DNA of 64,000 bases from Parvicella tangerina. Its GTDB lineage: Bacteria > Bacteroidota > Bacteroidia > Flavobacteriales_D > Parvicellaceae. The translations under genes and the position numbers were made by a program. Where the stretch lies: positions 2,986,978-3,050,977 of the forward strand of contig NZ_OU015584.1 in assembly GCF_907165195.1 (NCBI RefSeq), written 5' to 3'. Positions within the stretch are counted from its first letter, which is position 1. The number at the start of each line of letters is the position of its first letter. This document shows positions 18,773 through 28,232 of this stretch, piece by piece. The notes under the pieces are model-generated. The model was not told the origin of the DNA and made no database searches. It saw only the letters and a program-made list of their open reading frames with translations.

Positions 18773-21700
18773 TTATTTTGAAATCGTAATTCGTTTAGTA
18801 ATCGTTCCAGAGTTCGTGTTCACTTGTACAAAGTAAACTCCTCCGGCATGATCAGCTAAGTTAAATTCAACAAGCGTACTCGAGACATTTCCTAAATTTC
18901 TCGACTCAACCAATTGACCGATTGCACTGAACAACTTCACGTCAACCTCTTGCTCGATTCCAAAATCCAACTTCAAGTTAAATTGACCATCATTTGGATT
19001 TGGGTACAATGATACTCCACTTTCAAGAGAAGCTTGATCTATACCTGAAGTACCCACAAGAATAGTGATCTGATCAGTTTCTGTACAGTTTCCAATCGTA
19101 CCAGTCAATGTTACCGTATAAGTACCAGCAACGTTATACGTGTGAGACACAAATCCTTGAGTTGAAGACTGTCCGTCTCCGAAGTCCCACGAATAAGATG
19201 TCGCACTCGAACCAGCATTATCAAAATTAACCGTTCCGCCAACACCAATTGAAGTAACATCAGAATTCGCTACAACAGTTGGAGATGGATCAACACCTAC
19301 AGTCACCTGAACTGGTGTACCTGCACATGAACCATTCTGTCCTATAACCGTATAGGTAGTCTGTGATGTTGGACTAACCGTAATCGTAGGCGTAGTTGCA
19401 CCAGTATTCCATACATAAGATTGAGCTCCTGTTGCCGTAAGCGACTCCGAATTACCAGCACATATAGTTGAGTTATTCGGTATAACGGTTACCGTAGGCT
19501 CAGTTTCAACTGTAATCGTTACAGAAGCAGTTTCTGTACAAGAAGAAGCATCAGTAGCCTGAACTGTATAAACTGTAGTCACCGTAGGGGACACCGTATG
19601 GGATGCTCCTGTTGGTAAACCTTGGTCCCAAGTATATGAAGCCCCTGTTCCTGCACCACTTGCACTTATATTCACAGAGTTTCCTTCACAGATAGTTTGT
19701 CCAGACGCTGGGTTAACAATCAATGAGAATCCACCCGAATTGGTTACAGTTGCACTAGTAGATGTAGTACATCCAGCACCATCCTGAACTACTATTGCGT
19801 AAGTACCAGCAGCTAATCCAGGGAAGACAGAAGAAGTCTGATAAGTTGCTCCACCATCGTTACTATACTGAAGCGAACCAGTACCTCCAGTTGCATTTAC
19901 GATGATCTGTCCATTTGCATCCATACAAGTTTCATCTGATATTGTTGGACTTGTAATCGCTGGACCTGCTCCACCTCCTACGTTTTCTGTAGACGCAGTC
20001 GAAACACATCCGTTTGCATCGATAGCCTCAACCGTGTATGAACCTGCTGCCAAACCAGTAAATGTACCAGAAGCTTGAGCAGTTCCTGAGTTTAAGCTAT
20101 ACGTATACGGACCAGAACCTCCTGTAGCAGTTACCGTAATCGAACCGTTACTATTTCCACATGTAGCATCACTAACACTTGCTGTATGAACAACAGCAGT
20201 TGGTTCACCAATCGTAACACTTGCGGTTCCCTGACATGATCCTGCATCATTCACATAAATCGTATATGAACCTGCTGCCAAACCAGTGAAAGTTGATGAA
20301 GCACCAAAATTAGTTCCGTCTATACTATAAGTATAAGAAGGTGTACCACCAGTTGCAGTAACAGTAGCAGTACCATCAGAAGACCCATTACAAGAAACGT
20401 CTGTTCCTGTTGCTGCCACTGCTGGCCCAGCACTATTTGAAAGTGTTACAGAAGTTGTAGCCTGACATCCATTTCCGTCTTCTACAACAATATCATAAGT
20501 ACCCACAGCTAAACCAGTGAAGGTACTACTAGCTCCAAAGCTACTTCCTCCATCATTTGAGTAAGTGTAGGAACCTGATCCCCCTCCAGCAGTTACAGCT
20601 ATCTGACCATCAGATGCTCCACATGAGGGATCTGTTGGCGTTGCTGAAACCGTAACTGAACCAGATGTAGCATTTAAAGTAACCGAAGTAGTACCTTGAC
20701 ACCCATTATTATCCTGAACCACAACACTGTAAGTTCCAGGAGCTAAAGAGGTAAAAGTACTTGTCGGCACGAAGTTAGAGCCACCGTCAGTTGAATAACT
20801 GTATGGTGTAGCACCACCTGATGCAACGATATCAATTTGCCCATCATTACCCGCACAAGACGGATCTGTTGGTGTTGCAGAAACCGTTAAAGTTCCTGAC
20901 CCAGCATTTACCGTGACGGTCTGCATCGATTGACAACCATTAGCATCTATAACCAAAATATCGTAAGACCCTTGTGACAATCCGGTGAATGTACCTGAAG
21001 GCTGTAAAGTTCCTCCATCAATACTATATTGATAAGGCGTAGCACCACCTGTTGCGTTAGCTGAGATGGAACCATCATTTCCAGCACAAGATGGATCTGT
21101 AGGCGTAGCCGTCAAAATTGGTCCGTCTGTTACCGTAACCTGTACACTATCAATGATTTGTCCTTCACAATCTCCATCGAGCACCAGGTAAGCAGTGTAA
21201 TTACCCGCTGTACCATAAGTAACCGTTGTGTTTTGTGTAGTTGCACTAGTAGGAGTACCTCCAGTAGTGTACCAATTGTACGCTGTAGCATTTGTTGCCG
21301 TAGCGGTAAAGTCAATTGGAGAACCTGTACAAGCTGTTGTTGTACTAGCTGAAGCTGAACCAGAAACTGGAGCGTCTGTTATGTGAGCTGTTACGTATAA
21401 CGAGAAGTTATTACCAGCCCCCCAAGCACTTTCCATATCAATCCATGTACCATCACTCCATTGTTCATAAGCAGAATTAAGTGGCGTAGAAACACTCACC
21501 ATTTTTGAGACAATACCTAAAGAATCTCCTGCTCCAAGGTTATTAAAGTCCAAGCCGATATAGAAATCATTTCCTCCTACATTCACAGGCGCATCAAAAG
21601 GTAAGAAAACTAGTCCTTGTCCTCCTGTTAAAACACTATTCAGATCAGACATTGCGAAAGACGCTTGATCTAAAATTGTACCAGGTAATCCTGTTCCATC

Positions 21701-23674
21701 ATCATCCCAAATTGTCAATTCAACTGTAGATCCATTACCTCCATCTTCAAGTCCATAAATATAGATATCAGATCCTGTAACGTGTGTTCCTGAATATCCA
21801 GAGTATTTCTCAGCTTTTGCAAGATCACCGTAACTATTTACTCCAGTAATGAATCCACCACCTGAAGCACCATAGATTGTTAATGTATTCGTATCAACGA
21901 TATTCAACAACGTATCACACCCAGCAAAAGCAGATGCCACAATAGTTTGCGTACAAGTACTAGAGCCGTTTGCATTTGTAACAGTCAATTCTACTTCATA
22001 CGTACCAGGGTTAGCGTAAGTCACTGCACCAGGGTTTTGAGAAGTTGAAGTTGCTGGCGATACACCTCCTTGAGAAGTATTATCAAAATTCCAAGACCAA
22101 GAAGTCGGGTTTCCAGAAGATCCATCAGAAAAAGTAACTGATCCACCAGCTGTTACCGAAGTAGGACTAGCATTGATGTTACAAGTTGGAGGGTTAGTAG
22201 CATTACACGGCTCATAAGCGCCATCTAATGTAGTAACACCTGAACCAATTGGATCTAGCCAAGGCTCTAGTTGTGAGTTATTTGTAGTACCATTAGCCGT
22301 CCAGTTCATTGACATTTTACCATAAACATCAGTTGACGTTGGGCTCGAACAGAACGAACTACCTCCAGATAGTTGCCCTACAATTCTTCCCACATTATTA
22401 AATATTGGGGAACCTGAAGACCCTCCTTCCGTTACACCATGTCCATTCGCAGTAGCTGCCCATTGAACAATCCAGTGAGAATTTGCTGTACCTCCATTAA
22501 AGTTTCCATTTGCTCCGAGCGTACTTGTATAGGTAGAAATTTTCTTAGCTGATCCAGCAGGATGATGTATTCCTACTCCTGATGGCGAAGCTGTTGTCGT
22601 TCTATCCCACCCAGCATAAAATGCATTGTATGATGTTGGTGGCTGAGAATTCAGCTCCACTAAGTAAAAATCAGAACCTGCAACCTCATTCGTTCCAGGA
22701 GGCTGATTCAATGAGGTACCACTCCCAGAAGAAGCTACTACCGTACCTCCAGTCATTGTATCCGTTCCCTTAGAAGGGTCTGTACCGTTACTACCTGGTG
22801 AACAAGTCGTCTTCTGATAATTCCAATACCACACCCAAGAGCTAATATCTGCACCAGCATTTGGTTCACCACAATGCCAAGCGGTCAAAATGTATGGCGT
22901 ACAATCCTCTGCCGTGTTGTTAATCATGGCAGCAGAACAAACTGCGTAACCGCCACCAGAAGGGAATACATAATGCACCACAGCGTCTCGCTGCTCTTCC
23001 CATCCCGTAATCTCTGAACAAGCCACGTCAACCTGACAGTTATCAGCTTTCTCTGTTAACCCGTTCGAGAGTGTGTTTGGATCTTCAAATGGCTTTACAA
23101 ATTCCTCTACACCTCTGTAGAAATACCCTACTTCTTTAATCTCTATGATCGGAGTTTGTGTCACACCAGCTGGAGCGTAATACTCAAGCGTAATCGTCTC
23201 TCCCTGAATCATTTGTGTAGCACGGATGGTATTCTCATAATTGTAGTCACTTGTAAATGCCCCAATAACGTGGTTTTCGTTTTCATTATAAATAAAAACC
23301 TTACCACCGTTAGGAATGAAAAAATTATGATAATACAGACCTAAAGCCTTAGCTCCAGGTATATTAATTCTTAATCTCCAAAGACTACCTCCATCCGGAG
23401 TTGTCTCCCAAGTTCCTGAATTAACAGCATTATAATTTACTGGATATTTTAATCCTACCCGGTAATTCTGTTTTGAAACATCGTTTATTGCATCTGTCGC
23501 AGCGACCGTAACCATATCTGGCCCTGGAAGTTGCTTTAACTGAATCGCACTCTTTGGCTGGGTTGCGTTATTAAAGGTATAAGGTGTTCCACCTTTGCTC
23601 AACTGTGCAAATGCAGACGTACCTAATAAAACCCCCAAACCAATTGATAAGATTCTTTTGGTTATCTTTTTCAT
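18773..23674 (-). CDS. T9SS-secreted lysyl-endopeptidase-like protease with SprB repeats
   Basis: A 1633-residue secreted protein. Signal peptide 1-23 (ending SAFAQ). Residues about 210-480 form a chymotrypsin-like serine protease of the lysyl endopeptidase type, with H267 (TAWHC), D335 (AGSDFYLVEL) and S420 (GSSGSP). A PKD domain follows at about 498-582. A beta-sandwich region lies at about 590-850, then six tandem SprB-type repeats (about 850-1316), Ig-like/PKD modules (about 1317-1540), and a type A T9SS C-terminal sorting domain (1553-1633; VSLYPNPNDGQF, then GGVYFVQV). It should be exported by Sec, moved out by T9SS and anchored or released at the surface. It follows a small secreted protein by 11 bp and ends at a strong terminator. 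Cleavage after lysine is known for the family; specificity here is inferred. Confidence 0.92.
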   Translation of the reverse strand: MKKITKRILSIGLGVLLGTSAFAQLSKGGTPYTFNNATQPKSAIQLKQLPGPDMVTVAATDAINDVSKQNYRVGLKYPVNYNAVNSGTWETTPDGGSLWRLRINIPGAKALGLYYHNFFIPNGGKVFIYNENENHVIGAFTSDYNYENTIRATQMIQGETITLEYYAPAGVTQTPIIEIKEVGYFYRGVEEFVKPFEDPNTLSNGLTEKADNCQVDVACSEITGWEEQRDAVVHYVFPSGGGYAVCSAAMINNTAEDCTPYILTAWHCGEPNAGADISSWVWYWNYQKTTCSPGSNGTDPSKGTDTMTGGTVVASSGSGTSLNQPPGTNEVAGSDFYLVELNSQPPTSYNAFYAGWDRTTTASPSGVGIHHPAGSAKKISTYTSTLGANGNFNGGTANSHWIVQWAATANGHGVTEGGSSGSPIFNNVGRIVGQLSGGSSFCSSPTSTDVYGKMSMNWTANGTTNNSQLEPWLDPIGSGVTTLDGAYEPCNATNPPTCNINASPTSVTAGGSVTFSDGSSGNPTSWSWNFDNTSQGGVSPATSTSQNPGAVTYANPGTYEVELTVTNANGSSTCTQTIVASAFAGCDTLLNIVDTNTLTIYGASGGGFITGVNSYGDLAKAEKYSGYSGTHVTGSDIYIYGLEDGGNGSTVELTIWDDDGTGLPGTILDQASFAMSDLNSVLTGGQGLVFLPFDAPVNVGGNDFYIGLDFNNLGAGDSLGIVSKMVSVSTPLNSAYEQWSDGTWIDMESAWGAGNNFSLYVTAHITDAPVSGSASASTTTACTGSPIDFTATATNATAYNWYTTGGTPTSATTQNTTVTYGTAGNYTAYLVLDGDCEGQIIDSVQVTVTDGPILTATPTDPSCAGNDGSISANATGGATPYQYSIDGGTLQPSGTFTGLSQGSYDILVIDANGCQSMQTVTVNAGSGTLTVSATPTDPSCAGNDGQIDIVASGGATPYSYSTDGGSNFVPTSTFTSLAPGTYSVVVQDNNGCQGTTSVTLNATSGSVTVSATPTDPSCGASDGQIAVTAGGGSGSYTYSNDGGSSFGASSTFTGLAVGTYDIVVEDGNGCQATTSVTLSNSAGPAVAATGTDVSCNGSSDGTATVTATGGTPSYTYSIDGTNFGASSTFTGLAAGSYTIYVNDAGSCQGTASVTIGEPTAVVHTASVSDATCGNSNGSITVTATGGSGPYTYSLNSGTAQASGTFTGLAAGSYTVEAIDANGCVSTASTENVGGGAGPAITSPTISDETCMDANGQIIVNATGGTGSLQYSNDGGATYQTSSVFPGLAAGTYAIVVQDGAGCTTSTSATVTNSGGFSLIVNPASGQTICEGNSVNISASGAGTGASYTWDQGLPTGASHTVSPTVTTVYTVQATDASSCTETASVTITVETEPTVTVIPNNSTICAGNSESLTATGAQSYVWNTGATTPTITVSPTSQTTYTVIGQNGSCAGTPVQVTVGVDPSPTVVANSDVTSIGVGGTVNFDNAGSSATSYSWDFGDGQSSTQGFVSHTYNVAGTYTVTLTGTIGNCTETDQITILVGTSGIDQASLESGVSLYPNPNDGQFNLKLDFGIEQEVDVKLFSAIGQLVESRNLGNVSSTLVEFNLADHAGGVYFVQVNTNSGTITKRITISK
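19729..21127 (-). repeat. Six tandem SprB-type repeats, about 77 codons each
   Basis: Each unit reads approximately: TPTDPSCAGNDG, then ATGGATPYQYSIDGG, then FTGLSQGSYDILVIDANGC. There are six successive units, at about residues 850, 928, 1006, 1084, 1160 and 1238. They are diverged but keep the Cys pair and the GG-Y-YS-DGG core. SprB repeats are named from the Flavobacterium gliding adhesin. Confidence 0.9.
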
Positions 23675-23685
23675 GGTTCTATTGA

Positions 23686-23937
23686 TTATTTCTGATTGGT
23701 TTTCTTTTCTTCGATAACAGCCTCTTCACTTTTATTAGGAAGCGCCTTAAGGTTTTTCATCCTTACAGATTTTACCTCTTTTTTTGCTGGTTTTTTATCT
23801 TTGATAATTACCGAGTTCTTTGTCTTTACCTGTTTTTCATTAGTCTCACTCACCTCAGTAGACTGTGCTACCGAAAACGATAAAGCCCCAACAAAAAGTA
23901 ACAGGGTTAGTGTAATTTTTTTCATAAGTTGTTTCAT
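23686..23937 (-). CDS. Small secreted lysine-rich protein
   Basis: An 83-residue protein with a clear signal peptide (KKITLTLLLFVGALSFSVAQ). The mature part of about 58 residues is very rich in Lys and Glu (KQVKTKNSVIIKDKKPAKK and similar) and has no Cys. An ATG four codons downstream of the first (23923-23925) is an equally good start. It lies 11 bp upstream of the giant protease and is almost certainly in its operon. I do not recognise a family. Possible roles include a chaperone-like partner, a decoy substrate or a cell-surface peptide; none is shown by sequence. Confidence 0.65.
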   Translation of the reverse strand: MKQLMKKITLTLLLFVGALSFSVAQSTEVSETNEKQVKTKNSVIIKDKKPAKKEVKSVRMKNLKALPNKSEEAVIEEKKTNQK

Positions 23938-24003
23938 TTTGGTTTCATTAAATTATTTCAAAAGGTGGGTCAATTTACAAATATTTATTTAGAATCCCAA
24001 TCA

Positions 24004-24032
24004 TTGTTTAAAAGTCTAACTTATTAACTTTA
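24004..24032 (+). promoter_or_regulatory. Promoter of the response regulator gene
   Basis: Plus strand TTG (24004-24006), 18 bp, TAACTTTA (24025-24032), one mismatch to TAnnTTTG. The predicted start is about 10 bp before the ATG. Confidence 0.55.
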
Positions 24033-24049
24033 CGGTCAAACAACACATT

Positions 24050-24736
24050 ATGAACATTCTATTGGTTGAAGATGAAAGAGCACTCCATGAGGCTATTAAG
24101 CTCAATATGGAACTAGAAGGATTTAAAGTCATCTCAGCTTTTGACGGAACTGAAGCCATCGAAATTCACAAGAACACACGTATTGACCTGATTCTGCTGG
24201 ATGTAATGATGCCAAAGCTCAATGGGTTTGATGTTTGTGAAAAAATTCGGTTATCGGATCATAAGACCCCCATTCTTTTCTTAACTGCAAGAGGAGAATC
24301 TGAAGACAAGATCAAAGGCCTGACATTGGGGGCTGATGATTATATCACCAAACCCTTCAACACAAAGGAACTTGTTCTGCGAATTAAGAACATCCTCAAA
24401 AGAATCAATCCTGATCAAACCTCATCATGGAGTGAGTATAACATTGATGGACATCTCATTGACCTCAACTCCTACAGCGTAAAGAAAAGCGATAACACAA
24501 CAGTCCAACTCAGCGAGAAACAGGCAAAACTGCTCAAGTTACTTATTGATAACAAGGAGAATGTAGTCAGCAGAAAGGAAATCCTAGAGAAAATATGGGA
24601 ATATGAAAGAATCCCGAATACCCGAACAATTGACAATGTAATCCTTTCCTTTAGAAAAATCTTTGACTCCAAACAACACTCTCACTTTCAGTCAGTTAGA
24701 GGGGTGGGCTATAAATTCACTGAAAAAAAAGCCTAA
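24050..24736 (+). CDS. OmpR/PhoB-family response regulator
   Basis: The 228-residue protein has a receiver domain with the acidic pair E7-D8, phosphoacceptor D51 (LILLDVMMP), Thr in FLTARGE and Lys in TKPFN, followed by a winged-helix DNA-binding domain (about 130-225) ending RTIDNVILSFRKIF and VRGVGYKF. It is a phosphorylation-controlled transcription factor. No histidine kinase is adjacent; the only one in the window is 34 kb away, at 58879. It is monocistronic, with its own promoter and terminator. Confidence 0.93.
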   Translation: MNILLVEDERALHEAIKLNMELEGFKVISAFDGTEAIEIHKNTRIDLILLDVMMPKLNGFDVCEKIRLSDHKTPILFLTARGESEDKIKGLTLGADDYITKPFNTKELVLRIKNILKRINPDQTSSWSEYNIDGHLIDLNSYSVKKSDNTTVQLSEKQAKLLKLLIDNKENVVSRKEILEKIWEYERIPNTRTIDNVILSFRKIFDSKQHSHFQSVRGVGYKFTEKKA

Positions 24737-24839
24737 TTTAAGGCAACCATCTTTATTTATCATTCGTCACTTTAATGAGAACAATGAGATTGCTACCTCT
24801 TGTTTTTACTGGTTTTATATTTTCCTTGCAAAGAATTGT

Positions 24840-24865
24840 CCCGAGTTACCCGACTCGGGATTTTT
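24840..24865 (+). terminator. Terminator after the response regulator
   Basis: CCCGAGT (24840-24846), loop, ACTCGGG (24853-24859), then ATTTTTCG. It ends 4 bp before the stop of the convergent nuclease gene. Confidence 0.85.
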
Positions 24866-24868
24866 CGT

Positions 24869-27607
24869 TTAACAAAGCACACAATACTTACTCTTGGGAT
24901 TATGCTGAAAGTCTGAAGTAACAACCCTTTCAACAAAGTTAGACAAATACTCTTCAAACTCGTGGTTGAACTCTGTGGCAATCCACTCACTAGTAAACCG
25001 CCTCAAGCCTTTGTAATCCAACTCCTGAAAACCTTTACTTAGCTGCTTTAGCGAAATCATTCCAGAAGCAAGATCACTATCTGAATCAAACAAGTAGAGA
25101 TAAGTCATTAGCTGCAATTGATAGCTAGTCACCTTTTCCCAATCCCCTTTGAAATTTAAACTATCTACCTTTCCAGTCTTATAATCAACAACACGAATTA
25201 CATTGCCAATCTGATCTACCCGATCAATCAACCCTTTGATCTTAAGCTTTACCAAACCTCTTGAAGTTGATACCTCCAAAACCTTCTCCTTCTTCACTTC
25301 CAAGCCAAGCACCTTAATAACACCATGCTCCTCGACTACTTTCAGCTCGCTTGCAAAGAACTTTTTTATCGTGTGAATGGCAGTCTCATAGAGCAACAAG
25401 TTCTTACCAGTAAGGTAATTTCCTCCAGGGAAACGCTCATCAAAACTTTTCTTTAGTTCGCCTTGATAATTCTTTTGCATTCGTTGAATACTTCGCTTAT
25501 CTATCAATTCACCTTCACGCTTATAAAGGTTCTCAAGTACCTCATGCACTATCGTTCCATAAGTACTAAGCTCAATCTCTTCTTCAATTTCTTCATCCTT
25601 AGACAAACCGAGTAATTGCGTGTAAACAAAATTCTTAGGACATGTATTAAACTGATTGATTCCAGAAGCGGAAACACCCTTTTCGAAGTAGTTTAGCAAC
25701 CTTTGATGTAGAAATGGGTCTTTACTTATTTCAGTACTTAGCTCTTTAGTTGATATATCAACATCCAATTTTGGAACCACATGATTCACTTCAATATTGT
25801 CTTGATTTAGCTCTTCTTCCACTTGAAGTAAGTACCTACTTATTTCATTTGCTTGCAAACCATCCGCCTCACCAGCATTATAAACCAAATCGACATACTC
25901 TGCACGTTGAATGAGTCTATAGAAATAATAAGCAAAAATCGCATCCTTATCATCTCTTGTCGGCAACCCCAAATACAACCTTAAATCGTAAGGCATTAGC
26001 GAGTTTGAAAACGATCTTTTTGGAAGTATATCCTCATTACAAGACAAGAGAATAACCCGCTTAAAATCTAAAGCCCTGGTTTCAAGTAACCCTAACAATT
26101 GCAAGCCTTCCAATGGTTCACCAAGAAATGAAACCTTGAGGTTTCCAAGCATTTGACGAGTTAGTTGTCTCAATGTAGTCACTTTCTCAACCTTTTTATA
26201 CTCAAGCTGAGCTGTCAATACTTTCTCTAGCACCTCAATAAGCGCCAAAACCGACTCCCTCTCCAATACATTATCTTCGACCAATCCATAAACCTCTTTC
26301 AGGAAATCCAAGAAACTCTTAACAAACTCAACTACATCATTTGCTTTTTTAAACAAGAAACTGATGCGATCACTATTCTCCCCGAACTCCTTTAACAGCA
26401 GATCAAGTGGCAAATAGGCATAATTTTCCTCGTTTATCTTTTTTTGAATGCCAGAAGTATCCAAATTATTATTCCCTAAGAATAGTTGAAAGAATTCTTG
26501 ATTAGTGACCTGAAGAAAATCCTTGTAATATAAAAAGCCTTTGCTTTTGTATCGTTCAATACTAATCTGAACATGAATGGCTTCCTCAAAGAATACGAAT
26601 ACAGAAGCAGCATTTAGCGGATAACCCATGGCCACATTTAGCTGCTCTAGGCTCTCTGGCAACACATTCAACATCGGCTTGAGCAGGGACTCATCCGCAA
26701 AAACCAATGCGGTTTCACCAGCCTTGACTTCACCTGAATTACTAATTAATTGGCTTGCAATTGAAACCTGTTGCAAATTAGAGTTGGCTCCGTAAAGATT
26801 GATCATCTTAGGGTCAACACCAATATGACTACTACTGATTTCCTCTTGCCGTTTAGACCATCCGCTATATTTTCTAACGAATTTACCTGCCTCCATGATT
26901 TGGCTAGACAAATAATGGTCATCCACATCCCACACAGCCTCTCCGCTTCCGGAATTAGTAATGAATTTAATGATCTTTTCCTCTGCCACTGAAAGAGCGT
27001 TAAACCCAATAAAATACACATAACCACTTAGGGATGCTAAATACTTTTCAGGTGCTTCCGCAATTCTACGATACACCTGAGCATTGGTAATCTCACCTTT
27101 CGAATCTAATCGTGAATGAAACTTCTGGTAAAGCTCTCCGAGTCGTTCCCAAAATTTTAAAAACCCTTTCTGGGTATCACTTAACTCTTCAGTATCAAAA
27201 CTCCATGACTCAATATCCTTGATGGACTGCAAGTTCCTAAAGACTTGCTTGGGGTCTAGCAAATATTTGTCAATATCATTGAAGTCGGCTATAATCATTG
27301 GTGCCCAAGCAAGGAAATCATCAAAGCTATCTGGCGACTCAAAGGACTCACAATAGGCTTCATATAATTCAAAAACCAGCTCTAGTTCATCAATCACCGT
27401 AAAATCGTGGAGTTGTTCAAGAAACTGATTTACTGGCACAATCTGAGGCATCCAAAAACTCTTATCGGACAATTTTTGTAATTCCTCTCGAACATAGAGA
27501 GCTACCCGCTGGGACGGAATGACTATGGTCAATTCACTTAACCCCTCAACACTATGCTTCTTTAAAAGCATCTCGCAGAACTCATGAAGGAATGTTACTC
27601 TACTCAT
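24869..27607 (-). CDS. AddB-like PD-(D/E)XK nuclease
   Basis: The 912-residue protein resembles the Bacteroidota AddB-type subunit of a RecBCD-like recombination nuclease. The N-terminus (LTIVIPSQRVALYVREEL) is a degenerate helicase domain without a Walker A motif. The C-terminal nuclease has D795 (GLIDRVD), D808-x-K810 (VVDYKTG) and Q830 (SYQLQLMTY). A Cys at about 657 (FNTCPKNF) and C909/C912 at the extreme C-terminus recall the AddB iron-sulfur staple, but the usual fourth Cys is not there. No AddA-like helicase is next to it. It overlaps the upstream TPR gene by 8 bp. Confidence 0.85.
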   Translation of the reverse strand: MSRVTFLHEFCEMLLKKHSVEGLSELTIVIPSQRVALYVREELQKLSDKSFWMPQIVPVNQFLEQLHDFTVIDELELVFELYEAYCESFESPDSFDDFLAWAPMIIADFNDIDKYLLDPKQVFRNLQSIKDIESWSFDTEELSDTQKGFLKFWERLGELYQKFHSRLDSKGEITNAQVYRRIAEAPEKYLASLSGYVYFIGFNALSVAEEKIIKFITNSGSGEAVWDVDDHYLSSQIMEAGKFVRKYSGWSKRQEEISSSHIGVDPKMINLYGANSNLQQVSIASQLISNSGEVKAGETALVFADESLLKPMLNVLPESLEQLNVAMGYPLNAASVFVFFEEAIHVQISIERYKSKGFLYYKDFLQVTNQEFFQLFLGNNNLDTSGIQKKINEENYAYLPLDLLLKEFGENSDRISFLFKKANDVVEFVKSFLDFLKEVYGLVEDNVLERESVLALIEVLEKVLTAQLEYKKVEKVTTLRQLTRQMLGNLKVSFLGEPLEGLQLLGLLETRALDFKRVILLSCNEDILPKRSFSNSLMPYDLRLYLGLPTRDDKDAIFAYYFYRLIQRAEYVDLVYNAGEADGLQANEISRYLLQVEEELNQDNIEVNHVVPKLDVDISTKELSTEISKDPFLHQRLLNYFEKGVSASGINQFNTCPKNFVYTQLLGLSKDEEIEEEIELSTYGTIVHEVLENLYKREGELIDKRSIQRMQKNYQGELKKSFDERFPGGNYLTGKNLLLYETAIHTIKKFFASELKVVEEHGVIKVLGLEVKKEKVLEVSTSRGLVKLKIKGLIDRVDQIGNVIRVVDYKTGKVDSLNFKGDWEKVTSYQLQLMTYLYLFDSDSDLASGMISLKQLSKGFQELDYKGLRRFTSEWIATEFNHEFEEYLSNFVERVVTSDFQHNPKSKYCVLC

Positions 27608-28220
27608 CCTTCTTACCTTTAATCTTTAATCCATTCTTTAGGAATTGTAAATACTCCTTAAAAAGGTTCTTATCTGTGAATGTACCCTTTACAATAGACC
27701 AGGTATTTCTTGATGCCCCCTCTTTTGCTACCGGATTTTCTGAAGTCTTCTGGTCGCTACTTGATCGATCCTCTTCTACTTCAGGTAAGTCGATACCTCT
27801 TTCTTTTAATACTCCTTCAAGTTCATCCGCCCGATTAAAATTTCGCTTGGCCTGCTCCATTCGCCCCAGACTTTCTAATAGTAAACCAAGGTTGTTATGA
27901 GCAATAGCATCCTCAGGATCCAGCTGAACACACTTTTCATAGTCAGCTATGGCTCCTTTAATATCTTTCAATGCTGCTTTGACGTAAGCCCTACTTGAGT
28001 AGCGATAGGGATTGGATGGTTCTAATAGCACACAATAATCCAGTTCTTTCAATGCTCTCTGTTTATCCTCCAAATGAAAGTAGACCACCGCTCTTTCCGA
28101 GATCAAATTCGCATTATTCGCATCAAATTCAATCGTTTTATCTAACAACGCAAGTGCTTCTTCAAACTTTCCTTCTTTTATATAATTTTGTGCTATGCTC
28201 CAATTCTTTGCTACATCCAT
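27600..28220 (-). CDS. TPR-repeat protein
   Basis: A 206-residue protein without a signal peptide. At least three TPR units run through residues about 1-130 (WSIAQNYIKEGKFEEALALL, then AVVYFHLEDKQRALKELDY, then AHNNLGLLLESLGRMEQAKR). A Ser-rich linker follows, and a C-terminal tail WSIVKGTFTDKNLFKEYLQF. TPRs bind partner proteins. Its stop codon overlaps the start of the AddB-like gene, suggesting translational coupling and perhaps a shared task in recombination, though nothing in the sequence proves it. The start is 12 bp from the divergent small gene. Confidence 0.85.
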   Translation of the reverse strand: MDVAKNWSIAQNYIKEGKFEEALALLDKTIEFDANNANLISERAVVYFHLEDKQRALKELDYCVLLEPSNPYRYSSRAYVKAALKDIKGAIADYEKCVQLDPEDAIAHNNLGLLLESLGRMEQAKRNFNRADELEGVLKERGIDLPEVEEDRSSSDQKTSENPVAKEGASRNTWSIVKGTFTDKNLFKEYLQFLKNGLKIKGKKDE

Positions 28221-28232
28221 AACTTTAGAAAT

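Noticed and set aside
19729-21127. Tandem repeats as CRISPR-like or minisatellite array
   Set aside because: The periodicity is about 230 bp, in frame and protein-coding (SprB-type repeats); no short direct repeats with spacers.
24776-24922. Possible 48-residue ORF (MRTMRLLPLVF) after the response regulator
   Set aside because: It runs through the terminator and into the antisense of the nuclease gene; no support beyond an open frame.
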